Positions 54,835-64,000 of a DNA stretch of 64,000 bases are shown here, piece by piece. A program made the position numbers and the translations under genes. Origin of the DNA: Ampullaceana balthica (Eukaryota; Mollusca; Gastropoda; Lymnaeidae); assembly GCA_944989445.1 (NCBI GenBank), contig CALYLW010000316.1, forward strand, positions 1,206,098 through 1,270,097, read 5' to 3'. Below the pieces are notes generated by a model. It searched no databases. It was not told where the DNA came from and was given only the letters and a program-made list of their open reading frames with translations. The number at the start of each line of letters is the position of its first letter. Position 1 is the stretch's first letter.

Positions 54835-56310
54835 GGGACTGAGATACTTAGTCTCCAACACTACAGGGGACACCAGCCCCCCTTACCTGATGATGATGTA
54901 GGGATTGAGATACTTAGTCTCCAACACTACAGGGGACACCACCCCCACCTTACCTGATGATGATGTAGGGACTGAGATACTTAGTCTCCAACACTACAGG
55001 GGACACCACCCCACCTTACCTGATGATGATGTAGGGACTGAGATACTTAGTCTCCAACACTACAGGGGACACCACCCCACCTTACCTGATGATGATGTAG
55101 GGACTGAGATACTTAGTCTCCAACACTACAGGGGACACCACCCCCACCTTACCTGATGATGATGTAGGGACTGAGATACTTAGTCTCCAACACTACAGGG
55201 GACACCACCCCACCAGCCCCCCTTACCTGATGATGATGTAGGGACTGAGATACTTAGTCTCCAACACTACAGGTGACACCACCCCACCAGCCCCCCTTAC
55301 CTGATGATGATGTAGGGACTGAGATACTTAGTCTCCAACACTACAGGGGACACCACCCCACCAGTCCCCCTTACCTGATGATGATGTAGGGACTGAGATA
55401 CTTAGTCTCCAACACTACAGGTGACACCACCCCACCAGCCCCCCTTACCTGATGATGATGTAGGGACTGAGATACTTAGTCTCCAACACTACAGGGGACA
55501 CCACCCCACCAGTCCCCTTACCTGATGATGATGTAGGGACTGAGATACTTAGTCTCCAACACTACAGGGGACACCACCCCACCAGCCCCCCCTTACCTGA
55601 TGATGATGTTGGGACTGAGATACTTAGTCTCCAACACTACAGGGGACACCACCCCACTTTACCTGATGATGATGTAGCGACTGAGATACTTAGTCTCCAA
55701 CACTACAGGGGACACCACCCCACCAGCCCCCCTTACTTGATGATGATGTAGGGACTGAGATACTTAGTCTCCAACACTACAGGTGACACCACCCCACCAG
55801 CCCCCCTTACCTGATGATGATGTAGGGACTGAGATACTTAGTCTCCAACACTACAGGGGACACCACCCCACCTTACGATGATGTAGGGACTGAGATACTT
55901 AGTCTCCAACACTACAGGGGACACCACCCCACCAGCCCCCCTTAACTGATGATGATGTTGGGACTGAGATACTTAGTCTCCAACACTACAGGGGACACCA
56001 CCCCACTTTACCTGATGATGATGTAGCGACTGAGATACTTAGTCTCCAACACTACAGGGGACACCACCCCACCAGCCCCCCTTACCTGATGATGATGTAG
56101 GGACTGAGATACTTAGTCTCCAACACTACAGGTGACACCACCCCACCAGCCCCCCTTACCTGATGATGATGTAGGGACTGAGATACTTAGTCTCCAACAC
56201 TACAGGGGACACCACCCCACCAGCCCCCCCTTACATGATGATGATGTAGGGACTGAGATACTTAGTCTCCAACACTACAGGGGACACCACCCCACCAGCC
56301 CTGCTTACCT
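54835..56310. repeat. 66-74-bp array iterating a dynein splice donor, about 21 copies
   Basis: Units contain gatgatgatgtagggactga, gatacttagtctccaacact, acaggggacaccaccccacc, agccccccttacct. On minus each has catcatcag then gtaaggggg: the end of the exon at 56,309-56,461 plus its donor. A short form lacks agcccccc. The array touches the real donor. Confidence 0.94.
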
Positions 56311-56461
56311 GATGATGCCATTGGAGAATGTCAGTGGGTAGTCCAGCAATATTCCCTTCCCTGATCTTGACAGGCCCCCCCAGCGTGTTGATGAGGCTGA
56401 AGTCACTGGAGCATGGCAAGCTGTTTTCCTGTACAGTCTTCAGCCAGTCATGGGCTGTTTC
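56309..56461 (-). pseudogene. DNAH7-like: DNAH7-like exon, AAA4/AAA5 linker, frameshifted at the end
   Basis: Acceptor GGTTCCACAG, donor GTAAGC. ETAHDWLKTVQENSLPCSSD, FSLINTLGGPVKIREGNIAG, LPTD, then, shifted, FSNGII. PVKIR-x-x-NIAGLP is diagnostic for dynein. The shift lies at gacattctcc (about 56,330). Confidence 0.92.
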
Positions 56462-56635
56462 CTGTGGAACCACACAATGTAAATAACATTTTACTAATCT
56501 TAATATCATCACTATCCTCTAATTTAAAAAAACAAAAAAAACACCATATTTGCACAAACATCAATCACTAAATAAAACTGTAATTGATTGAAGCACATCA
56601 TGTAGCAGTAGTTTTACAAATTTCATTTTGGTATC

Positions 56636-56888
56636 TGAGAATACTTTACATCTATTCTTATAAAAAATACATTTATCTGAGAATACTTTACATCTATTCT
56701 TATAAAAAATACATTTATCTGAGAATACTTTACATCTATTCTTATAAAAAATACATTTATCTGAGAATACTTTACATCTATTCTTATAAAAAATACATTT
56801 ATCTGAGAATACTTTACATCTATTCTTATAAAAAATACATTTATCTGAGAATACTTTACATCTATTCTTATAAAAAATACATTTATCT
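56636..56888. repeat. 42-bp array, six copies
   Basis: Units atctgagaatactttacatc, tattcttataaaaaatacat, tt. 42 is a multiple of three, so open frames on both strands are artefacts. Confidence 0.95.
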
Positions 56889-56941
56889 CAACAATAAAAT
56901 GGACACATTCAGAGTTGACATATTTCTGACTTGACACTAAC

Positions 56942-57010
56942 CTGTCTGAACGCTGTAGTGAAGGCTCCGAGGTAAGCAATAATACCAGAGGGGACCAGGA
57001 GTCTCCCGTC
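56942..57010 (-). pseudogene. DNAH7-like: DNAH7-like exon, stalk end, embedded in an array
   Basis: DGRLLVPSGIIAYLGAFTTA, FRQ before the donor GTTAGT. GIIAYLGAFT is the conserved segment after the dynein stalk coiled coil. The 5' border cannot be set because degenerate copies of the same exon follow to the right. Confidence 0.88.
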
Positions 57011-57335
57011 TTGACACTAACCTGTCTGAACGCTGTAGTGAAGGTAAGCAACAATACCAGAGGAGACCAGGAGTCTCCCGTCTTGACACTAACCTGTCTG
57101 AACGCTGTAGTGAAGGTAAGCAACAATACCAGAGGAGACCAGGAGTCTCCCGTCTTGACACTAACCTGTCTGAACGCTGTAGTGAAGGTAAGCAACAATA
57201 CCAGAGGAGACCAGGAGTCTCCCGTCTTGACACTAACCTGTCTGAACGCTGTAGTGAAGGTAAGCAACAATACCAGAGGAGACCAGGAGTCTCCCGTCTT
57301 GACACTAACCTGTCTGAACGCTGTAGTGAAGGTAC
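57011..57335. repeat. 72-bp array of degenerate dynein exon-plus-donor copies, about 4.5 units
   Basis: Units cttgacactaacctgtctga, acgctgtagtgaaggtaagc, aacaataccagaggagacca, ggagtctcccgt. On minus each contains the exon end TTCAGACAG and donor GTTAGTG, but lacks 9 nt of the intact copy (after CTTACCT). 72 bp keeps frames open on both strands; these are not genes. Confidence 0.93.
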
Positions 57336-57339
57336 TTAT

Positions 57340-58258
57340 TAAAAATTCATGATTACTGAAATTTTAAAGTAGCACTGCCATAAAAAATTGATTGGTGTTC
57401 AATAAATGATTATTACTTATAAAATTTAAATAACACAATTTTATATCAGCTTCACCAGGTGAGGTGAGTGTTTAAGGTAAGCTGAGTGCATATTGGTAAT
57501 CGGCTTTGACGAGCCTAATTTTTTTTATTTTTTTTTATTACAACCACAGTTAGGATGCTTGCGATCTCTCAAGCAGACTCGTTTCCAGAAACATTTTATT
57601 ACCCCCCCCCCACCCTATACATATGAACAATTCCGTTAGTCACTGTTACAGACTCTCACTTTTAAATTTTTATGCTGTACCATTCTATGGTCTTCCACTT
57701 GTGCATGCTTTAAATTCAATTAACTTAATGGATTTATTGTGTCCAACAGTGCTAGTTATGGGAAGAATAGTACTAACTAGCCTCTTTAAATACAGAGGAG
57801 TTTCGTCCAATTATGAATGAAACTATGAAAGTTAATAAAGTTACTTCATAATATAATTAGGGCTGGTAACTATTAATATAAATTTAATCGTTAACTTTTG
57901 AAAAAGTAACGATTAATTTCATGAAGGAAAGCGTTATCCCTAGAATTCTGCGAATAATTTTCAACGTTGTCCCCAGAATTCTGTGAATGGCTCTCGACGT
58001 TGATGGGAGAATTCAGTGAACTATTCTCAAAGTTAATTTTGAGCATTATTTATCATTATATCATGTATATCAAGTAAATTCACGTTGATTATAATAATTA
58101 TATCTGACCTGAATAAGAAAACAGTACCAGCCTTATTGTATTTCATATTGATTTTAAGTTAATATTTTAGAATCTGTTCAGTCCACTGAGCTATTTTTAT
58201 CTAGCTCACTAGTATAACTAAAAGTATAGTCCATTGCGTTTTGGATATATGATATAGG
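57340..58258. other. No gene; short degenerate repeats
   Basis: A 37-bp degenerate repeat around agaattctg/gacgttg lies at 57,940-58,030. gttaacttttgaaaaagtaacgattaa near 57,890 is an inverted repeat. Confidence 0.45.
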
Positions 58259-60138
58259 CAGTGGCGGATTTAGCTATAGGGCAGGGGGGCAGCTTGCCCC
58301 CCACGCCCCTGTTGGGTATAAAATGGCGCCCCCTAAAGGTGCCCTCGATTAACACTAAAAAGGTGTCACGAGAGCAGAAAAAAAGATTGCTAAACACGAA
58401 ACTTCTAATCAACACCAAACTGCTTGCTAAATATCGTATTTCAAATGATGAAACTGTAATATCTGGTTTAAATTAATCACTCGCATCTGAATTATCGGCG
58501 ACAATTGATAATGAAATTAAGTCTGCACAATTCTTTTCTTTAATTATTGATTCAACCATTGATATATCTAGTATTGACCAGATGTCAGTTCCTTTACGTT
58601 AATTTTTTTTAAAATCAGGACATGTGGAAATATTTATAGGCTTTTATACTTTGATAAACAGCGGCTGGATAGCGAAGTCAATAGTGCGCTCGCCTCACAA
58701 GCTGAGGGGCATGGGATCTAGCCCACGCTAACGGCGCAATAAAAATGGAATGACTAACGCTAAGAAAGTCCTCCACTGACCTGGAAGGGAGATGGGGCGC
58801 CCACCAAGGTCTACCAAGCCCTGCCCCTGGTAAGGACCCCTTACGACCACCGGTTATGGGACTTAAAAAAAATGCTGCCGCATTTGAAGAAAAGATTTTA
58901 ACGGAACTACAAAAGTGAAACATAGATTTCACACTCTGTCGAGCACATGCATACTCTGGAATTAAGAGTGGCCTTCAAACTCAAATAAAGAAACTTTCAC
59001 CAAATTGCCCATGTTTTGAATGTTTCGAAGCAATGTCTGTAAACTGTGATGTAAAGTTGATTTTTGGCACAGCTTTAAGGTTGTATAAATTCCTTACGTC
59101 TAGTTTACAACTTTTACATACTCTTAAAGAACACCAGAAATCTCAATATGAATCAACAGATACTCTTAAACGACTTTCTGATACATGATGTGCAAGCCCT
59201 ATGCAGTTGTTGGATCATTCTTTGCTATTCTAGCCACACTTGATTCAGGGGAATCAACAGAATATAAAGGACGTGTCAGAGCAGAAGCTATGGGACTATC
59301 TGTTTTAATAACAAAATATTCTTTTGTTTTTCTGATGCTATTTGTACCAAAGTTATCTTCGTGTTATCAAACTACTTGCAACGACTTTGCAAAGCAATTG
59401 ATCAATGTTGGAAGCAATACGTTTGTTGAAATGAGAAGCGATGAAACTTTTGAAATTCTGAATGTAGATGTCAAATCATTTATAAACGAAAATTGTTCCA
59501 AACTAGATGTTAAAACAGAATTTAAAGAAAAGCGAATTGCAAAAAAGAAAAGCATGGCAGAGAAAAAATGGCTGATGATCCAACTACACTCTTTAAATCT
59601 GAACCGTACTTCACTATCGTGGATAAACTTGTAACACAAATAGATGATCGATTTAATGACTTTTGGAGCAGAATTACTTATTTCTATTGTATTGATCCAT
59701 CACAAATGTCGGAAGAAAATAAAGATTCTTTTCAAAGTTTATGCAAAATTTACAAACAATTTAACCTTGAAGAAGCAATCGTAGAATATGATACCTACAA
59801 AGATTTGTATGCATCAATATATCCAACACTATCTAGTGAACAACAACTTAAAAAGGTTCAGCCATTCTTGACTGAAAAAACAAATGGCATCAGGTCTCCC
59901 TAATTTGTCAATACTCTATAAAATTTACTTGACTCTTCCTGTTAGCAGTGTTACTGCTGAAAGAAGTTTCAGTAGATTGAAACTCATCATAAGTTATTTT
60001 CGCTCAACAATGACAAACGAACGTCTGTCTGGATTGGCATTAATTTCAATTGAACGTAATCTAGCTGAGAACGTTGACTTCGAATCAACGATAAATCGTT
60101 TTGCTTCAATGAAATCCCGTAGAAATCAATTTATATAG
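58259..60138 (+). mobile_element. hAT element (ZMYM1-like transposase), decayed, right end not found
   Basis: The left end CAGTGGCGGATTTAGC at 58,259 is a hAT-type terminus. Plus-strand pieces in changing frames match ZMYM1-like hAT transposases: VSREQKKRLLN, SATIDNEIKSAQFFSLIID, HAYSGIKSGLQTQIKKLS, TSSLQLLHTLKEHQKSQYES. A clean C-terminal dimerisation segment ends it: LPVSSVTAERSFSRLKLIIS, YFRSTMTNERLSGLALISIE (59,930-60,060). A matching right terminus is not visible; a retroposon tail follows at 60,151. Many stops make it inactive. Confidence 0.85.
58662..58868 (+). mobile_element. tRNA-derived SINE, family 2
   Basis: Head ggctggatagcgaagtcaat, agtgcgctcgcctcacaagc and gcatgggatctagccc (B-box-like). 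Body to ccaccggttatgggactt. It interrupts the hAT transposase remnant, so it is younger. It differs from the family at 11.2 and 38.4 kb. Confidence 0.7.
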
Positions 60139-60150
60139 TGCTCAGGGCTC

Positions 60151-60208
60151 TATCTTATCTTTTACAGGCGCTCCTTCTATACAGAATATTGCGTCCTATG
60201 CTTATCCA
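60151..60208 (-). repeat. Hairpin-tail retroposon fragment, copy 4
   Basis: On minus: ggataagcataggacgcaat, attctgtatagaaggagcgc, ctgtaaaagataag. Lies just past the hAT coding end. Confidence 0.65.
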
Positions 60209-60599
60209 TGGTTTGTGTTTAGTCCTGCATTCTTATTTAAGTTTTAAATGCTTATTTAAGGAATTTAAAATCATTTTTTGTGTAAATTTCATTGATTTTC
60301 ACAAAGTTTGATGCTCAAACTTACAGTGATAATTTTTTTTTAAATTCTGAAGTAAATTGTTAAGTTTATTTATAAGTATAATATTATTGGCACTCTTCGT
60401 GTGTGTGTGTTACTAATTCTGACCAATCTGCTCCACCAAAGTCTCTGTGTTTTTTGTTTCATTATTTGTAGCATCAGATTACCTGGTCTTAAACTGAACT
60501 ATTTTGCCAGCTAAAATTCTCATTTCATTCTTTCAGATAGAAAACTATTACAAGAACTAAAACAGTGCTCTTAAAATTTTATAAGTAATAAAAAAAACG

Positions 60600-61076
60600 T
60601 AAAAAAAAACAAGTTTTTGACTATAAATCCTTTATGTACGAGAAGTAACTAAAAGAATGTTCATTATAATACGCAGCGCAAGACCATCCAGAAATACAAA
60701 ATTGCTGTTGTGTCGTAAAACATGTTTAATATAATGCGATCAAGAATATGTTTATAAAAGAGTTGTCAATAAAATACGCACCTTATTGCGCGACAGAAAG
60801 GTTGTTCAATATAATACGCACAGCGACGCTCTATCTCAAAAAATAGCATGATACATAGGAATAAATAAAATAATCTAAAAAATCAATAATTTAATTACGG
60901 TACATGCGATCGATCTGAAATTTTGATACATTGTTTTTATTATCGGTACTAAACTGTCTGCTAAATTTCAGCTCGCTAGCTTACGAGGAAGTAGTTTAAA
61001 AATCGATCCAAAGTTTTGGCGAAAAGCAAGCAAGCAATCAAGGGCGGCCGCAGACACCACGAGTTAATATAAAGGA
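60600..61076 (-). repeat. Helitron-like repeat family B, copy 4
   Basis: On minus it starts TCCTTTATATTAACTCGTGG after an A at 61,076. It matches 5,793-6,190 in opposite orientation, including gcgtattataatgaacattc and tttatagtcaaaaacttg. It is longer than copy 1 by an extra tgcgtattatattgaac-type segment. Confidence 0.6.
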
Positions 61077-61089
61077 TTAAAAATAAGTT

Positions 61090-62800
61090 GCTCTCTTTGG
61101 AACTAAGTTCATAATTTACTGTCACCTTTTTATCCTACATATGATATATGCATATAATATTTATATGATAAATGATTTGTTTAATTATTTAAGCCTTTTA
61201 TTAATTATCAACATTTTTAAAAATACATTATATTTTGTTTGCATTTGGGACCTGTTACTCTCCTGAATATAAAGCAATTGTTTGGTTATTGAAGAGATTC
61301 ATTGCAGTGGTTTGGTGTAAACAAAAAGAGTATTAAAAATGTACTTTGAATGATAACGCAGCATTTATTATTTAACACTTAGTTATTTGTTTGAGTTACT
61401 GTCAATCGGTATGTACATAAAATGCATAATATAAATTTTTTGGGGTTCTATGTTATAGCGGTTAACACCTAGGTGTGCTTTATCCATTTTATAACCCCAA
61501 TCAATTTATTTTGTTGAAAACAAAAGCTGGTTTAAGAAGTTATGATTTTTCAAAGTGTAATGAGCTTAGACTAAAACTAAGAAAATGCCGATGGTAAGCG
61601 TTATTCCTTGGGTAATGCATATTCATATAAAAATGTTAATAAAAACCGTGCGGATAATGCCTAGCGTTATTCGCACTGCCACACGGTTTTGACCGTGAGA
61701 ATGATGCCAAACGATATCTAAATGCCTTGGACTTGGGTAATGCATATAAAAATGTTAATAAAAATTAACAAATAATACTAACAGTCACTGTTACTGACTC
61801 TCACTTTAAAATTTTGACTTTGACCGTGAGAATAATGTCGAACTAATTCAAATTCAATTGTCATTTTAACAGTCTTTCAAGTGTCTGGAATCTTATATTT
61901 GTATCCATTTTAGCAATAATCTGAGCGGACCTGCATATCGTTTGTTAATGATTAATTATTAATTAGTAATACTACGGATTTAGCTGATATAAAACTATAC
62001 TATTATTAACTGTTCCAGTGCAATCAACTTTGTAGTTTTATTCTGTATACAATAATAATAAATTTTTAAAAATTCTCACTTACCATCATCTTTTTACAAA
62101 TATGTTGACATAGACGATTGGCAAAAAATATTTTTTACAAAATCAATCAAAAGAAAATAAATCTCCATAATTAAAATTTAAATAATATAACAAAGTAAAT
62201 TATAGGTACAATTGTAAGAGATAATATTCGAAATCAACAGCAGAACTCGCAATTTCTTCAACTGCCAAATTGATGACGAAGACAATGACAAAGTTCACAA
62301 AGATTATAAATTTCATATTGAGAAATTTGAATACTTGTTATTTACTCAGAAAAATGACAGGAAAAATGTTCTTATTATCTTTTAATGAGATACTGAAATC
62401 TACAAATGCTTGTAGAATTTAATTTTAATTTCACATCTTAGTAATCAGACCTCGTCGATGTGGTATATTTTAACAAATTATTTTTAATAATTTGCATTAA
62501 ATTTTATTTTTAAAGTCAAAATACTACCCTTCAAACATTTAAATATATTTATTGATTTAATTGTACCGTATATTCAATAAAAATACAATAGGCATGCAAA
62601 TGTTTGAAATGATTTGTATTTTTGTTATAATTTTCAATATGATTTTTTCAACATGCCTTTGAATATATTTATTAAAAAATTCAAAATCTTGATTTACTTT
62701 AAACATTACTTTTTCATTGTTTTGTACATTGGAATGTGAATGTATCCTGAAAATTTGATACCCATATCTCTAAAATTAAAAAAGTTGTGTGGGAAAGAGT
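61090..62800. other. AT-rich DNA, nothing recognised
   Basis: A 38-bp motif (gggtaatgcatat ... aaaaatgttaataaaaa) occurs twice near 61,610 and 61,735. agtcactgttac and gactctcactttaaaatttt near 61,790 also occur near 57,640. No genes. Confidence 0.45.
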
Positions 62801-62811
62801 ACAGAATCTTG

Positions 62812-62862
62812 CGTAGGACGCAATAATCTTCTGTATAGAAGGAGCGTCTGTAAACAGATAAG
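62812..62862 (+). mobile_element. Hairpin-tail retroposon fragment, copy 5, with 7-bp target duplication
   Basis: cgtaggacgcaataatcttc, tgtatagaaggagcgtctgt, aaacagataag, nearly identical to copy 2. Flanked by aatcttg at 62,805-62,811 and 62,863-62,869. Confidence 0.72.
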
Positions 62863-63289
62863 AATCTTGAAATTTTGGTCACAGTCACACGTTTTGGAAT
62901 AAATTATATATGTTATATAAGGTGCAAAATTTATTTTTTTTAAAATCATAACTCCACTTCTATAGAAGATAGAAAGACAAAACAAGTGTTTTTGAAAAGG
63001 TCTTATCAAGCCCTTTAAAATGATATATTATTTAAGCCTATTGGACTACATTTAAATTTTCTGTCAAAGTACCTACTAAAGGCCACAAGAAAGTAACTGA
63101 GGTCGCAGCCCCCCCCCCACGAAACAAAACATATTCCAAATTTACACCCAAAAAAAGCATTATCGGTTACTATTCTTTTATTTTATATTTATAAATAAAT
63201 GATTTTTTACAAACAAAGAAATTGTACTCATTTGTATGTAATCATATTTATACATTTACTTTTCTAATTTTCATAATAGAAAAAACGTG

Positions 63290-64000
63290 TATTATGCTAT
63301 CAACATTGAAATTACTTGTAATATCTTGTTGGATGGACAATGTTGCAAGATGTTGTTGTCTTAAATCGCTCATTGTGGAGCGAAGATAATTTTTATCAAC
63401 TTCAGTTTGGAGAAGCTCCTTTCACAACTAGCAACACTGATAGCAATTGTTGAAAAAATTCATAGCAAAATTACAATGTTGGGTACAGAATTTTCCAATC
63501 TTACTGTTGAATAAATTTTAATAGGTCAAGGGGGTCTTTCCCTCCGTTTTTCTAACATAATGCCTCTTCTTGTAGTGTATGTACAGCCATAAAAACCTGG
63601 ACCCTTTTTCTTTCAGTATTGAACTGTTCTTTATCAATGTCAATAAAGTAACTTATTTGATGTTCAAATGCTTCATTTAGTAGGTTACATGGTATTACAT
63701 TGTATATACAAATATTTTCTTGCAAGGACTTGCAAATCATCAAAGCCATTCAAAGCTCTCTTTTATTTTCTGTTATAATTCCATCTATGAACTAAAATAT
63801 TTCCCGTTGTACTGCTCGCTCTAAAGATAGAACCACGTCTTCTTAATTTTGCCAACTCATATTTCTTTCTCCTTCTAACTCAGCGTTCAGTTGATATCTC
63901 CAACTCTTCACAAAATGTTTGACTGATATAACAGCGTTTTGTATTAGCACATCTCTTTGTTTCGTGCAATGGGTTTGCATTAATTAAAAAAATTACGGGT
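63290..64000 (-). pseudogene. hAT transposase C-terminal fragment (ZMYM1-like), runs off the window
   Basis: On minus, AISVASCERSFSKLKLIK is followed, after a one-base shift, by NYLRSTMSDLRQQHLATLSI and QQDITSNFNVDSIIHVFSIM, the hAT dimerisation segment. Upstream pieces (ALMICKSLQENICIYNV, AFEHQISYFIDIDKEQFNTE) lie at 63,552-63,749. Decayed; the 5' part lies beyond 64,000. A different copy from that at 58.3-60.1 kb. Confidence 0.75.

Larger units (their letters stand above)
39381..57010 (-). pseudogene. DNAH7-like: DNAH7-like axonemal dynein heavy chain gene, C-terminal third, broken
   Basis: About 14 exons in correct order (right to left) encode the end of the stalk, AAA5, AAA6 and part of the C-terminal domain of an inner-arm axonemal dynein heavy chain, the ATP-driven motor of cilia. 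Motifs such as [49 protein letters not shown] and [17 protein letters not shown] point to the DNAH7/3/12 group. Damage: an LTR element inside one exon, a 56-bp triplication in another, one-base shifts in most exons, a lost splice donor at 42,237, and loss of the exons for some 200-280 residues between 41,117 and 40,617. The real C-terminus is also missing left of 39,381. Exons 5' of 57.0 kb must lie beyond the window. Confidence 0.9.

Noticed and set aside
56584..57352. Overlapping open frames of 113-215 codons on both strands
   Set aside because: 42-bp and 72-bp arrays (multiples of three) keep frames open. Only the segment 56,942-57,010 encodes real dynein sequence.
58218..58932. Small frames around 58.2-58.9 kb as genes
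   Set aside because: They belong to the hAT left end and the inserted SINE.

Overview
The window is animal nuclear DNA: AT-rich, intron-bearing, crowded with transposons and minisatellites. It holds pieces of axonemal dynein heavy chains, so the organism makes motile cilia. tRNA-derived SINEs, ZBED/SCAND3- and ZMYM1-like hAT elements, Helitron-like repeats and a Gmr1-type Ty3/gypsy element would suit a mollusc or another lophotrochozoan, but the phylum is an inference. There is no prokaryotic gene, no CRISPR array and no rRNA or functional tRNA gene.

All recognisable host exons lie on the minus strand, so each gene reads right to left. (1) 57.0-39.4 kb: about 14 exons of a DNAH7-like inner-arm dynein heavy chain, from the end of the stalk through AAA5/AAA6 into the C-terminal domain. 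(2) 39.07-38.92 kb: one intact 51-codon exon I cannot name. (3) 28.0-18.3 kb: five successive exons of TAF1, the largest TFIID subunit, one of them present twice. (4) 15.6-11.6 kb: exons of a secreted EGF-like/VWDE-like protein. (5) 1.06-0.88 kb: one AAA3 exon of a DNAH2-like dynein. Most splice sites are still readable, but nearly every gene is broken by frameshifts, a nonsense codon, missing exons, a lost splice donor or insertions.

The most striking feature is a set of tandem arrays that start in or at the edges of exons. The TAF1 exon at 25.4-27.5 kb carries about 1.9 kb of tandem copies of its own coding sequence. A DNAH7 exon carries a 56-bp triplication. Arrays at 21.9, 23.5 and 51.5 kb iterate splice acceptors. 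Arrays at 28.4-36.7, 52.4-52.9, 54.8-56.3 and 57.0-57.3 kb iterate splice donors. Other arrays (15.7-18.0, 18.8-23.3, 36.7-37.5, 56.6-56.9 kb) have no clear exon seed.

Mobile DNA: a complete 6.5-kb LTR retrotransposon (43,751-50,271) sits inside a DNAH7 coding exon, with a 5-bp target duplication and two LTRs about 1% different. It has Ty3/gypsy-type reverse transcriptase but integrase ahead of it, the arrangement of Gmr1-like elements. A 5-kb hAT element (3,941-8,906) with an 8-bp duplication contains a 1.8-kb element with a 9-bp duplication, which contains a Helitron-like repeat. A 5'-truncated LINE sits in the 8-kb minisatellite. Two further hAT fragments, several SINEs, two Helitron-like families and five copies of a short hairpin-forming retroposon tail are also present.

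Two readings fit. Either this is a decaying multi-gene block (a lost duplicate, or a poorly recombining or supernumerary chromosome), or a real locus whose unique sequence carries uncorrected indel errors. The exon-internal LTR insertion, the premature stop shared by both TAF1 exon copies and the missing dynein exons favour real decay. The many one-base shifts in homopolymers favour some sequencing error.
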